Of a DNA stretch of 64,000 nucleotides, positions 45,020-56,159 are shown piece by piece. Position 1 is the stretch's first letter, and the number at the start of each line of letters is the position of its first letter. This DNA comes from Fragilaria crotonensis (taxonomy: Eukaryota > Bacillariophyta > Fragilariophyceae > Fragilariales > Fragilariaceae). Made by a program: the position numbers and the translations under genes. The stretch covers positions 1 to 64,000 of the forward strand of contig JAKSYS010000090.1 in assembly GCA_022925895.1 (NCBI GenBank), given 5' to 3'. Under the pieces are notes generated by a model. That model made no database searches. It saw nothing but the letters and a program-made list of their open reading frames with translations, and was not told where the DNA came from.

Positions 45020-47092
45020 CTATTCCCAATAATGAGGAGCCAATTCTCGCAGCCACCTTGCTTGAATTGTGCTGCAATGGCGTACTTCTATTCCTCCTCG
45101 AGATCCGTCGTAGGTTTCCCCAAAAACAATGTATTCGCTTGCGTCTCCGTGTGCATGCAACACACTCGTCTGACTCGGAATTACCAAATGTTTTCCCCGA
45201 AGTGTATAGTACCTTCCATCGTTGGCCAGTTTTGCTGTATTGAAGAAGAAACCAGCTGTGACGCATCTGCGAATAGCCTTGGAACGCTCCTCCTGGTCTA
45301 TTGTTCCAAGGCTCGCCACCTTCCCATAGTTCCGAAGGAATCTCGCGAGCTGATCTCGAACTTCTCCAGCTCGCTTCAATGCAACGTAATTGACGAACTT
45401 TTCCCGACACTCCTCTTGGCTCATGTTGCGGTCGTCCAGCTCTGCCAATACGTTAGCATAAGTCACGTGATCACCACTCCGGTCGGCCGTTTCTATCATG
45501 GCTGCATCGTAGTCCAATCGCTGTCGTTGCGATCGAGGCTGCACAAAGAGCGCCCTGACCTGGAGAGCGCTCGCTACCCCCAAGACTTCCCACGAACAAT
45601 TGGTGTCCAAAGCCTCCAGCAACATACGAGACACACGTGGCTCCGTTGGAAAAGATGACATCTTTGTTCCCAAATCCGTCAGGTTTGTTTTGTCGTCCAA
45701 ACCTCCTAGAGCGTATAGACTCTCTAGGCCGTGCGACAGAGCTTCAACACTTGGCAGATTCATCAAATCGAACGCGAGAATGTTGTGAATGCCCAAAGCT
45801 TTAAGTGTCAGAATGAAGGAAGTTAGATTCGTCCGCATAATTTCTGGCGAAGTCGCTGCCTCCATCTTTTCCATCATGAACTTTTCCGTATAAAGTCGAT
45901 AGCACTTTCCCGGTCTTACTCTTCCAGACCTACCTGCTCTCTGCTGAGCACTGGCGCGGCTAATTGGAGACACAATAAGACGCTCAAAGCCAGTTTTGGG
46001 GTCGAAATATGGGATTTTTGCGTAACCACAATCGATCACGTGTGTAATGTCCGGAACTGTTACCGATGTCTCGGCGATATTCGTCGCAAAGATTATTCGT
46101 CGCGCGTTTCCATCAGTCTTGGGTTGAAATATCCGCGCCTGCATTTGCTGCGGCAGCGATCCGTAGAGCGGCAATAACACTAGCTGCTTCTTACTCGAAG
46201 AGGTATTTTGTTGCAACGTGTCTTCTGCCAGTTTGATCGCTTTGTCAATATCTTCCCCTGACGACAGAAAGGCAAGAATGTCCCCGCCTCCCTCTGAGTA
46301 ATGTATTTGCAATGCAGTTTCAACTGTGCATCGGATATAATCTGATACTGCTTCGGTTAGGTACAATAAATCGACAGGGTGTAGCCTTCCATCAACAGAG
46401 ATAATTGTGCCTCGGTCAGGATCGTCCCATCTTCGTTTCTTCCCGGAGCGATTATTTGGTACAAAGAAATCTAGAAAAGCTTGAGCATCGATGGTAGCAC
46501 TGCAAATAATAACTCGGAGGTCTTTCCGCTTTCGCCGAATCTTCTTGACAATCCCCAACAACGCATCCGAATTGAGACTCCTTTCGTGCGCTTCGTCAAT
46601 CATGACGACCGAGTAATTAGACAGCAAGGGATCTGAAAACGTCGCTTCTCGAAGAAGCATCCCATCTGTCACGTATTTGACCCTGGTAAGTGGTGATGTA
46701 CAGTCATCGAAACGAACGCTGTACCCGACTTCGTCCCCCAGGCGCTTGCCAGCCTCTTGGGCTACGCGTTGAGCCAGGGATTGAGCCGCGATCCGCCGAG
46801 GCTGCGTGCATACAACCTGAAAACCATTATCAGCCCATCCGTTTTCCCACAAAAATGCAGGAGTTTGTGTTGACTTTCCTGATCCAGTCTCTCCCACAAT
46901 CACAACAACATGATATTCTTCCAAAGCGTAGAGAATCTGTTTTTTGTGCTTGTAGATTGGAAGGAGCATACGTTGTTGAGCCAGCGGTGCGACGGAAAAA
47001 TTGAATGGAGTTAGAATCGACTCTCCATTCCCATCTTCAACTAACACCTGGCGATGTGAGACTGGCTGAGGCTTCCAGAAACCAGCAGACAT
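45020..47092 (-). CDS. DHX35: DEAH-box RNA helicase, DHX35 type
   Basis: 690 residues, intronless and intact, from ATG 47092. The N-terminus with FWKP followed by a short region before the helicase core is typical of DHX35. Motif I is GETGSGKST (about 67-75), Ia is TQPRR, Ib is TDGMLLRE, II is DEAH (166-169), III is SAT (198-200), V is TNIAETSVTVPDI and VI is QRAGRSGRVRPGKCYRLY. HA2/winged-helix and OB-fold regions follow to the C-terminus. An insert after SAT (NNRSGKKRRWDDPD) is basic and could be nuclear-localising. DHX35 is found with human spliceosomal C complex (family knowledge). A 261-codon ORF on the opposite strand is its shadow. Confidence 0.92.
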   Translation of the reverse strand: MSAGFWKPQPVSHRQVLVEDGNGESILTPFNFSVAPLAQQRMLLPIYKHKKQILYALEEYHVVVIVGETGSGKSTQTPAFLWENGWADNGFQVVCTQPRRIAAQSLAQRVAQEAGKRLGDEVGYSVRFDDCTSPLTRVKYVTDGMLLREATFSDPLLSNYSVVMIDEAHERSLNSDALLGIVKKIRRKRKDLRVIICSATIDAQAFLDFFVPNNRSGKKRRWDDPDRGTIISVDGRLHPVDLLYLTEAVSDYIRCTVETALQIHYSEGGGDILAFLSSGEDIDKAIKLAEDTLQQNTSSSKKQLVLLPLYGSLPQQMQARIFQPKTDGNARRIIFATNIAETSVTVPDITHVIDCGYAKIPYFDPKTGFERLIVSPISRASAQQRAGRSGRVRPGKCYRLYTEKFMMEKMEAATSPEIMRTNLTSFILTLKALGIHNILAFDLMNLPSVEALSHGLESLYALGGLDDKTNLTDLGTKMSSFPTEPRVSRMLLEALDTNCSWEVLGVASALQVRALFVQPRSQRQRLDYDAAMIETADRSGDHVTYANVLAELDDRNMSQEECREKFVNYVALKRAGEVRDQLARFLRNYGKVASLGTIDQEERSKAIRRCVTAGFFFNTAKLANDGRYYTLRGKHLVIPSQTSVLHAHGDASEYIVFGETYDGSRGGIEVRHCSTIQARWLRELAPHYWE

Positions 47093-47662
47093 GGTTCGAT
47101 TGATCGATTTATGATGGTGTGAAGTGTGAAGTGTGAAGGGACATCACCGGGTTTCATAGCTCATTTGTAGAAACCGTAGTAGGCTACTGTCTACTGTACA
47201 GAAATGTCAATCTTAAAAGCTACGATACTCCGAGAGCTGTGAGCTGTGACATGCGAGTACGGATATGTACTCCAAGAACAACTCCAAAACAACCTCCTTA
47301 ATTATCGGCGATTGTAACGCAAGCTGACGGGTCGATTGTTGCCATTAGAAAAGGGGAGCGCAGCTAGTCGCCATCGGCGCAGGTTGACGGTGCCCCGACT
47401 GGGGCGACTTGGAAGCGCGGCTGTGAACTGCCTTTTGCACGGGAGGACCGGACTCAGATCCTGTCCCAACTCATGCCACTTAGATTGAACTACCGTAGGC
47501 CTCTCCGAGCCCGATGGTGGTAGGCTACATTATTGACTTTATGCACCACCCTGAGCTCCAATCTTCTCTTTAATTCTTTTGAGCTCGAAGAGGAACAGGA
47601 GGGGAAATCCCCGCAACCGCAAGCTTCTTGTTCAGTGCGCCTCAACCTCTGGTCGATCAGAG
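47093..47662. other. Intergenic, no gene recognised
   Basis: 5' flank of the helicase and 3' end of the surface-protein gene. The stretch 47340-47500 is unusually GC-rich for an intergenic region, but I can fold no tRNA or other known RNA in it. Confidence 0.45.
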
Positions 47663-50600
47663 TCAAAATCTGCCGGAGGCACTTCGTCGGTCCAAACGAT
47701 CCCTTGCTATCCCTTGTCCTGCGCTGCGACTCCTTTCAAGCGCCATTGACGGCGCAATCGGGTTCGTTTCATTCTTCATTAGGCTTCTACGATTGATTGG
47801 GGGTACCATTGTGGATTGCATTCTCCCATTGTTATACAAGCTTCCCGTGCTCCTGTCAAAGTTTGTTCTTGGTAATAATTCACCACCTCCATCACTCTCA
47901 ACTTTCGCCATACTATCGCTCGTCTCGAATGCTGCTCTCGGCGGCATTGGGCTTCGTGAACCAATACCAATACTTGTCGTACTTTGGTTTGGTCCAGTAT
48001 CACCCATCACTGGCGCAATTGGGAAATGCATCCTACCTGCGCTGCCGAGATTGCTCATGCTCCTATTGAAGGCTGACCTAGGTGCCCCTGGGCTTCGTCC
48101 ATCACTGCCAAAGCTTGTCATGCTCATCTCTCGCAAGACAGGATCGGTGATCGGAACCGTAGGGAAAGATGCCATCGTTGATCCGGGCTCGACAGCGCCC
48201 ACACTCCTGTTGACTGAAGTACTCCGCGGCATTGAACGTCGTCCTCCATTGCCAATACTCGCCATACTCTTCTCATGATGACCCATGGAGGGAGCGCTGT
48301 TGACACTGCCCATGCTTCTATTAAATGCTGTCATCGATGCCCCGTAACTCATACTCTTCTCCAGCACATTATTGAAATCCAGGCTGTCGTCGTTGCGGCC
48401 GCCAATTCCCATACTGCGTTGGCTTCGTGTCCCTGTGAGCGACATCTCTGGCTGTGGCCTGCGGCTTTCGGCTGACTGGTCATACTCTCCCCGCGACTTC
48501 GGGAAATTCCCCCGAGGGTGCGGGGACAAATCAGAGTCATTTGAAACACCATTGGCTGGTAGGCTTCGAATCGAGGCGTACCTTTGAATGCCATCTTCTG
48601 ACGTTGGGAATGGGCCTTGTGTCCAGTCCGTTCTCAACTCGGCACTATTCTCAAAGGTACTAGCCGTACAATCGCCATACCTTCCCGAAAGATGGTGCTT
48701 GTGCACAAGGTGTTCCTTCATGTATGGGTCATCATCTATAAACGTGCACTCAGCTTCCAGCGCATTTTCGTCAAGCAATTCACTTGGGCTCGTGTGGTTT
48801 AGCTTGCCGAATTTCAAATAGGAACGAATCCCGCCCACGCTGACAACATGTGCAGACTTTTTACCTTCTTTGCGCCGTCGACGATAGTACCACAATGTGA
48901 CGAGGAAGGCAACTACAAGGAAGCCAAGAACCCCTCCAAGTATTGCCGTGCTTGAGTTTCCACTAGTTGTCTCGCGTACAGGTGCAATAGAATTTTGAGT
49001 GACTACCTTGGATTCGACACCGGTGACTGTCTTCAAGGCTCCAGCATTCTTCACTATGTCTTCAGGAATATCTCTACGACCCGAAACAAGGTCGTCTCTG
49101 AACTCTTTCCCACCTTCAGCGCCAAGTGCGTCGTCGACTTCACCTCCAAAGTCTATTTCTGGAGGAGGTCTATACGCGCCATCGACGATTGTTGTGACGT
49201 CTATCGAATTTGAAGATCCTGTACCGTCGTCGTCGCTTCGCTGGAGAAACCTTGCATGTGCTGAATGACGCGCTTGCACGTCAAGAATGTCGACTCCAAT
49301 GTCTGCAAGTTTGGCCTTCAAATACGCGCGAGCAATGGCCTGAAAGTACTTGAGTTCAGAATCGGAAAGACCAGTTGTGAAATTTCCTTGCAGGCTAACG
49401 ATGATCTCAGATTGAACGGGGATGTCACCGTCGTAGGCAGCCTGAATTCCAGCGAGATTCAAATTGCGCTCAATTGTATCCCGATATTTAAGCATTGTGT
49501 CCAAAAGCTTACCGGGGTCCAATGTAGTATTGTGAGAGAATAGAACCTTTGTTTCAAGAGGCATACATATTCCATCTGCACTCAAAGCATTACAGGTAGC
49601 TTCGGCGGACATGTTAGCAATATCAAGGCATCACGAACGCTTAACCCAAGTCCACTTACTCGATTGAGAAGGTAGTGTCGTACTATTCGTGAGCGCTAGT
49701 CCTTCTCAGAGGTGAACGCACGAAGCGTTGAATCCATTGTCATGATGTCTCTTACAGTTCCAAGAACATTCTCGTTAACAGCATCCCCAATCTCACTCTC
49801 GGTCGCCGACCCAAGACGTTGTATGTTGAAGATGAAACCAACAGACGTGAAAAGATTGTCGTTACAATCGTCGTTATGGAGGTAATGCAGCGCTCCATTG
49901 AAACTTCTGGGGGAATGAGCTGAGCCTCCAAAGTCAGGGCAGCAAGCCCAGCCCCGGAGTTGATTGTGATATAATCATCTGCAATCTGGGCTTTTCCCAC
50001 TTGGACACTTGACCGCGAGTATTTCAGGTAGGCAGTCGACGTTGTGACATAGTAAGCGCGGGTTTCATTGGCTGCCATGGTGACATCTTCAAAGTCTGCA
50101 TCTGGAATGGAGGTCAGCTTCCCTTCGCCGGCACCAACAACGTTCACAGCGGCCACAGCTCGCCAACTGGAAGGATCTTCTTCAAATCCTCTATAGTCGC
50201 CAATCTTCGTGTAGACTTCGACATAGACTTCATCAGTTGTAGCCACGTGAATATCGATCGACGTGATGTTGACATGCGCGGATGACGTGACAGTAAACAT
50301 AGTGCCATACGACTCCGTTCCTCCGTCTAAAGCTGTTTCCAAAGTGGCAAGATCAGTACAGTTTCCGAAGTCAGGAAGTACTCCTATCGAAGGCGAGCTT
50401 GTCGGTTCTTGCGATGGTGGAATGCTGGGTGGGAGTGAAGGCATTTGAGACGGCGCCTCTGAGGGGCATTCACGCGACGCATTGTAAAGCAAAGCACCAC
50501 TCCACAACCGAGGCCCGAAGTAGACTGATGTTGCAGGATATGTTCCAACACTCACTCCCACTAAAATGTCCATGTCGTCATTATCATAGTAGGTATCCCA

Positions 50601-51718
50601 ACAATCAAATCTGGCGCAACACGTTCGATATCTTGGTAGCGCAGATCTGGTGTCGTCAAGGTGACATAAAATGCATGCCGAGAAGCGGGCGGAATTGTAA
50701 ATGGAATGAAGTCTCGTATCGGAGTGCCTCGACCAGAACCCCTTCCGATCACACTACCTCGTTGCACCAACGTCCAATTGAGGGATAGCATGTTTTGCAC
50801 ATTCGTTGCATTGCCGACCGACAGAGCACGTTCATCGGCATTCGCTGTACTATTCGATTTGTGAGGGAGGCGCATACCATCTTTGTAGGTCCCCACGCGG
50901 GTATATATTTCATATGTTACCGACGATTTGACATCGGTATAGATGTCGACACCGTGTATCAGAATCGACGAATTGTGAGTTACCACATCAAACATGTTTC
51001 CAAATGATCCTAGGTCGTCGTCATACGACGTTGCAAGGTGTGTTTCGCAGGACGCAGAGGCATCCCGCGGGATTGCTTGGTCATCGTCCGCAACCTGATA
51101 CTTAACCACACCATTCCAAACTCGAGGAGTCTCAAAGGCTTGAGATTCACCTCCGAAGAATCCCCCCACCCCGGTTCCTTCGTGTATGCTGAGAAACGTC
51201 GACGACGAGTAGATTTGTCCGACTGCGTTACCATCAGAGTACCTCAAGCTTGGGGTAGCCATGAGAGTGTAAAATGCGTAGGATTCCCCACTCCGAAGCG
51301 TAGGATTCTTTCGAAACAACGACGATGGAATCACTGTTCGCTCCCCAAATCCTGCACATTTGACAGTGGCGTTTACGAGCAGCGACCAACCCTTGGTTAC
51401 GTTTTCGAATCCAACATGAGTTCCGGGTCTGCCTAAAACCATCACAGGACAATCGTCTTGAACGATACTTGTATGAATGTCAAGCGAGACAATCTTGACC
51501 ACGCGATCTATCACTCGGGTCGATACATCAAACATCGCGCCGTTGCTGGTGTAAGTTCCGTTAAAAGTGGTACCAAGCGAGAGCAATTTATTGCTCGCTG
51601 CTGTCGCATTGTCGGGCGTCATGTCTGGATCTGATGCATTTCCAGGGGTTCCCCAGTTGTCCGGTGAACCCTGTCCTGTTGTCTGGTCAACTGTGCTGTT
51701 GGCACGTCGGCGCTTCAT
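47663..51718 (-). CDS. Large modular surface protein with one TM helix (1 intron, several 1-nt breaks)
   Basis: About 1,300 residues in three frames. Three extracellular modules repeat the pattern MFDV/MFTV...LDIHT...[EV]YT[RK].G.Y...AFYVT...LRY...[PR].[VL]W.G...Y: about 51600-51090, 51030-50550 and 50340-49880. A Pro/Ser/Glu linker (APSQMPSLPPSIPPSQEPTS) lies before module 3. A stalk, a TM helix (TAILGGVLGFLVVAFLVTLWYY), RRRRKEGKK and a long Ser-rich tail with repeated RSM, FNRSM and SMxS motifs follow. An intron of 59 nt lies at 49658-49600 (GTAAGT, TGCTAAC branch site, AAG), so the in-frame ATG at 49612 is intronic. Frame jumps near 50565, 49935 and 49690 are each healed by one base. No signal peptide seen; a 5' exon may be missing. 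Paralogue of 10352-12919. Confidence 0.7.
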
Positions 51719-51903
51719 CTGGAAACTCTCTGGCGACGAACGATTTTTTTGTCTTCAAGAAACGCCGATGTAGCAATCGCAATTTTGCAGATCTGACAGA
51801 ACGCTTGTCAGAGCTGTTGGATTGCTGATAGCTAGTTTCTTTGGCGTAAGATCGATGAATATTGCAGGGTCTCAAGAGTCAACAGGAGCGGGATCCTTTC
51901 CTC

Positions 51904-51912
51904 GATGGAATG
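51904..51912 (+). repeat. Left 9-bp target-site duplication of MULE
   Basis: GATGGAATG, identical to 60790-60798, directly outside the terminal inverted repeat. A 9-bp duplication is the hallmark of Mutator-like insertion. Confidence 0.95.
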
Positions 51913-51988
51913 GGGAATGCTTAATGCACTAACGATTAAGGCGCTAACTAAAGCCCTAACCCAATCAGAATCCGCTGAGACGTCATCG
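51913..51988 (+). repeat. MULE left terminal inverted repeat
   Basis: Aligned by hand with the reverse complement of 60714-60789 there are about 8 mismatches and one gap over 75 positions. Weaker similarity continues inward for roughly another 70-80 bp (for example a TATTCGAA-like word). Confidence 0.93.
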
Positions 51989-52257
51989 AGGGGCGGGGTC
52001 AAAATAGTCATCGAAGGTGATCCAGATCTTACACATGCATTGAAATATGTATTCGAATCGCACGCCGGCATCGCCACACGCACGTGTTCAATGTCCGCGC
52101 CCAACTTTTGAAATGGAATTGGAATAAAAAGTATTACCAGGTACTTGTACCTGTACTGCAGTATCAAGAATACGTAGCTTACGATTTGTTACATTTTACA
52201 ACCCTCACTGCCTATCCTAACCGTATCAACACGTCTCACTAACATCCAGCCACAACC

Positions 52258-55200
52258 ATGGATAACATTACCGCCCCAGACGAGGTGGACAATAACCTCT
52301 TCTACTCTCCTGCAGAGAAGGAGAATTTGCTTGTTATCAAAAAGGAATTTGACGGAGAGTTCCCAATCGGCACTGCGTTTGCAACTCGAAGGCATGCCAT
52401 CGATGCAATGCGTCGTAAGGCAGCCACGTTCGGATTCTTTATCGTCGACCGCGGTATGGCTGCTTGTTGCTCTGAGACAACTTCAAGAGATTCAACTAAC
52501 ACAAGAAGACAGCATGCTCGCGAATTGCTTGCTCAGGAAATGGAAAAATAGATATGCCTCGAAAATGCGCGCGATCAAAGTGTGGGTGTGAGTTCAAGGT
52601 TAACTTTTACTGCAGCAATGAAGGGCAGTCAAGAAGTTACAATCACTAAAGTGCAATTCATGCATGGAAAGGGGTGTAAGCCTTCAGGAGAGCAATTCAA
52701 GGCTGCATGGACCACTGGTGGACATGCATCAAGGCATCTAGCCCGTACACAGAATTTGAAGCTTCACACCATTGTCCAGCTTTTGGCCAGTGAACAGAGA
52801 CCAAGTGCCCGCATGATGAGAAGCTTGCTTTGCGATATGTTGCCAAAAGATTTCAATGTTTCCAGCCAATTCATCCACAATGTGAAGACCAAGGTAAAGT
52901 TGAAGCTCATGAACGGAGACTTTTATCTTCTCCTTTCAGAGGGAACAGTCTCAGAGGGAGATGCTGAGTTCATTTTAAGTCCTAGTGACAATCTACCTCC
53001 CGAGTATCAGTCTATTGCACAGGAAATTGCCAATGATGTCTTAAAGGAAGCTCTTTCTGATCCTGGAAGTATGTGTTTGGTGGTTCAATTCCTCTGTCGA
53101 CTGCACCAAGAGGATCCATCTTTTGTTTTTGACATTCAACGCAATTAAGAATGATGCAATGGTGGGAATTTGCTGGCAGACAGGTACAATGAGGTTTGAC
53201 TGGGACACCTGTGCCACGTCAATTGCATTAGATGGTATGAAACGGCAGCTCAACCGTGTTTGTTACCCATACATTTCTGTAACTGCTGTTGATGGATACG
53301 GCCAAATGGTTGTATGTGCCGAAGCAATTGTGATATCTGAGCGTATTGAGGCATATGCATGGCTGCTTCGGTGCTGCAGTGCATTTTCATGCAAGAGAAA
53401 GCTTGGTGACATTTGCGCTGTCTTTGGTGATGGACTAGTAACTTGCGATACACTGCTCACATCCCTTGGCATTCAAGACTCATGCACTCTCCTTGACGAT
53501 ACCCACCATCTATTGTCTCCAGAGTGTGGTACATGGTATAAACACTTTGGAGTCAGCAGGTGGAACCATTACGGTGGATTGCTGAGAGCCTTGGTGTTTG
53601 AGTCGTACTCATTGGAAGCGTATGAGACGATAAGATTAAAGATTTTGACACTCATGGAATGTCGTGCGGAGCCTCAAAGTCTCCAAAATTACTTTCACCA
53701 GGTCATTCATGCTGCAAGGAAACGATTTGCTCGCTACTCCGTCCTTGCTACACCGTGTAATGAAGGACGTCTTGGGTCATCGATTGCAGAGGCAAATCAC
53801 TCCTCTTACGTCGCTCGAATTGGGGGTGATAGCTGGGATGATCCTGCAACTCAGGTAAAGGACTGCATTCTTCGCATGCAAGAGCTCAGCAATAAGAGGG
53901 CCAGTTTCCGTGACCAGCACAGACGTCAGTCTGCGGCAAGGAGTCACACCACATCCAACAAAACCCTTGCTTGTATGCTTGTTAAGCTGTCGAAGCGCGG
54001 ATTCAAGATCTGCAAAGAAGAATACACAAAGTCTTCAGAGTACTACTGCTGCGAAGTGCTGATTGATGGCCAAGAACATAAAGAAGTGAGACGGACCGGA
54101 GAATCATCCCATAGTGCTCGCCTTACAAATGGCAAGAACTGCTCATGTGATGTGTTTATTGCATACCAGGTTCAATGCCGACACCTCTTTGCATTTCATA
54201 ACAGAGAATTCAGGATTGAGCTTGTCGATTACAAGTTCCATGCCCAGCCACTCTCAGCATCCCCCCAAACCCAGATTACACCGATATTCTTTCGTCATGG
54301 TGTGTCACCAGGGACTCATATGTTGGCAGTCTTGGGGATAAGTTATTTGGTCAGCACCAGTCTATAGTGCCGCTGTCAATTGCACCAAGCATTCTTCCTA
54401 CTAGCCTACACCAGGCAGGTGAGGTCGGTTGTGACGATGATGAACCTTCTCAAGATTTCGACGATCTTGGTGAAGGCGACGATGTTGTGATGTGCATCAA
54501 CACACAGCCTGACCAGGAGGAGAGTTTCCAACAGGAACGCCATACTGTCAATAACACAGACTCGGTGTGCATCAACAACCGGAAGGTGACTTATCGTGAC
54601 TTTACAGATGTTGCGAACAGTGTTGCAAACCTAGCACTAAGTCTTCCAACTGAAGATGCCAGAATGGAATGCCTTGGTATCTTAGTTTGCTTGAGAGATG
54701 CATTGAGTATGTCTGCCAGTGGTCACCAGACATCTTTCCCATTGAGTGGATTCATGTCATCTGCGGAAGAATTCTTGAGCGCTTTGGGCCAAATGCCGAC
54801 TCAAGGAAAGAAGGAATTTTTGCTGATCACTGCAACAACAGCTTTGAGATGCAGCGACACAATAAAGGCAAAGTGCGACACAAGCGACTTACATCACAGA
54901 ATAAGAGAAATGCTTGCAGAGCAAAAAACAGGCCACCAGCACTGAACGAGAGGATTTCTCAAAACCTCCATTTAATTGATGCACGTAACAGGCAAGCACA
55001 ATGTTCATATTGTGGTTCCTGCGAGCATACCATAAAGCGGTGTTCTGTGATGGACAAGGCAGCTTGGGTTGGGAAGAAGAATAGTGATTCTTGGAATCTA
55101 TGGTATCGTACTTTGGGGAATCCAAGTCACCATGAAGTAGTTATGACTAGTGCTGGGGTCACCTTGAACCTGAGTCGAGAGCTCCTGCAAGACATTCCGC

Positions 55201-55526
55201 TTCCCTCCCATACTATTCGCCATCTGTCTATCAAGGCAGTCTTCTATTCCTCTGAGACTGCTCAGTACTTATCACGACCCCCCGGCATATACAGATCGAT
55301 AAATCAGGAGAACATACAGATTCCATCTCCAGATAACAATATTGTGGAACTCCAGCTCATCGAGCGTGGTGGGAACTTTGTTGCAAAGCAATATGATACA
55401 GCTTCCAGGATAGAGAGGGAAGCTAACACCACATTTTATACGCGAGCAAAGACAGTTCAGAAATGGATGGAAAAGGCATCCTGTGATTCCCATCTGTTTG
55501 TGTATGTCAAGAGAAATGGAACGTGA
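52258..55526 (+). CDS. MULE transposase with SWIM and CCHC zinc motifs (frame broken)
   Basis: The gene reads as one protein of about 1,080 residues when single-base changes are allowed near 52548 (A5), 52630 (G3), 53115 (T5), 54312 (G3) and 54920 (A6). The N-terminus has FATRRHAIDAMRRKAATFGF and a Cys cluster (KCGCEFKV), like the FAR1/WRKY-GCM-type DNA-binding domain of MULEs. The catalytic core (53123-54100) has GICWQTGTMR, IALDGMKRQ (first Asp), AVFGDGLVT (second Asp) and LLDDTHHLL. A SWIM finger, CSCDVFIAYQVQCRH, lies at about 54140-54190. A CCHC zinc knuckle (CSYCGSCEHTIKRC) lies at about 55002-55045, followed by an unknown C-terminal domain. It mobilises the element by cut-and-paste, by family knowledge. 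Confidence 0.85.
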
Positions 55527-56159
55527 CCAAGGTGTATCGATTGACTCGTTTTGGTTTCTGGTGCAATATGTGAGCAGTATCCGACCAACAAGAACTCCCG
55601 CAACATGTGCACATGTAGGGATTCTGTTTGCGTGTCCAACCACCACCAAATGTGTCCAAAATGTGAATTTCTGGTGATTCTGTGTACGTGTCCGAATCTG
55701 TCCGAAATGTGATCTTGTGGCGATTCTGTGCGCATGTCTGACCATCGGATCCATCCGACATGCTATGCACTTGAGGCGATTCCGAGTGCTCTTCGTCCAT
55801 GTCCAATCAACAACTGGAATTGCGCTTCCAACCAGGTATACTTCCTCGCATATTCTCCCCATCACGGTCCTATTCGTTCCGTTGCGGCCAATGACTTCGT
55901 CCAATGAGATCCCTCCAGCAGTTTTCATAGTTGTCATTCACGGTGCAGATTCATTATGTTTATGAATTACGGATTAGTGATTATTTTTGTTCCCAAGGAG
56001 TACTTTATTAATACATGACTTGGGCGAGTACCACGCTACATTTTAATGGAAACCATCATAAATGTTTCCTATAGAAAGAATTGTGTCGGTTGTTAGCAAA
56101 AACTATCAATAGCAGCTATGATAAAGTGACAACAAACAACAGCATGACAAACCAAAAAC
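55527..56159. other. Spacer between the two convergent MULE genes
   Basis: About 55600-55760 carries degenerate tandem copies (~50 bp) of the form GATTCTGTGxxCGTGTCC then AAATGTG. The rest is AT-rich and shows no gene. A 221-codon minus ORF here overlaps the transposase 3' end and is judged a shadow. Confidence 0.5.

Noticed and set aside
44873-45658. 261-codon plus-strand ORF antisense to the helicase
   Set aside because: Lies opposite conserved helicase motifs, has no recognisable domain, and begins inside the FKBP stop region; a shadow of the DEAH gene.
47340-47500. GC-rich stretch as an RNA gene
   Set aside because: Could not fold it into a tRNA, snRNA or other known RNA by eye; no A/B box spacing found.
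47628-48278. 216-codon plus-strand ORF
   Set aside because: Antisense to the Ser-rich tail of the surface protein; its Leu/Pro-rich composition is the complement of Ser/Arg codons.
49600-49612. ATG at 49612 as the start of a separate 649-residue gene
   Set aside because: The ATG lies within a good 59-nt intron (GTAAGT, TGCTAAC, AAG). The upstream exon joins in phase to make one larger protein.
55272-55937. 221-codon minus ORF in the MULE
   Set aside because: Overlaps the transposase C-terminus and degenerate repeats; no motif.
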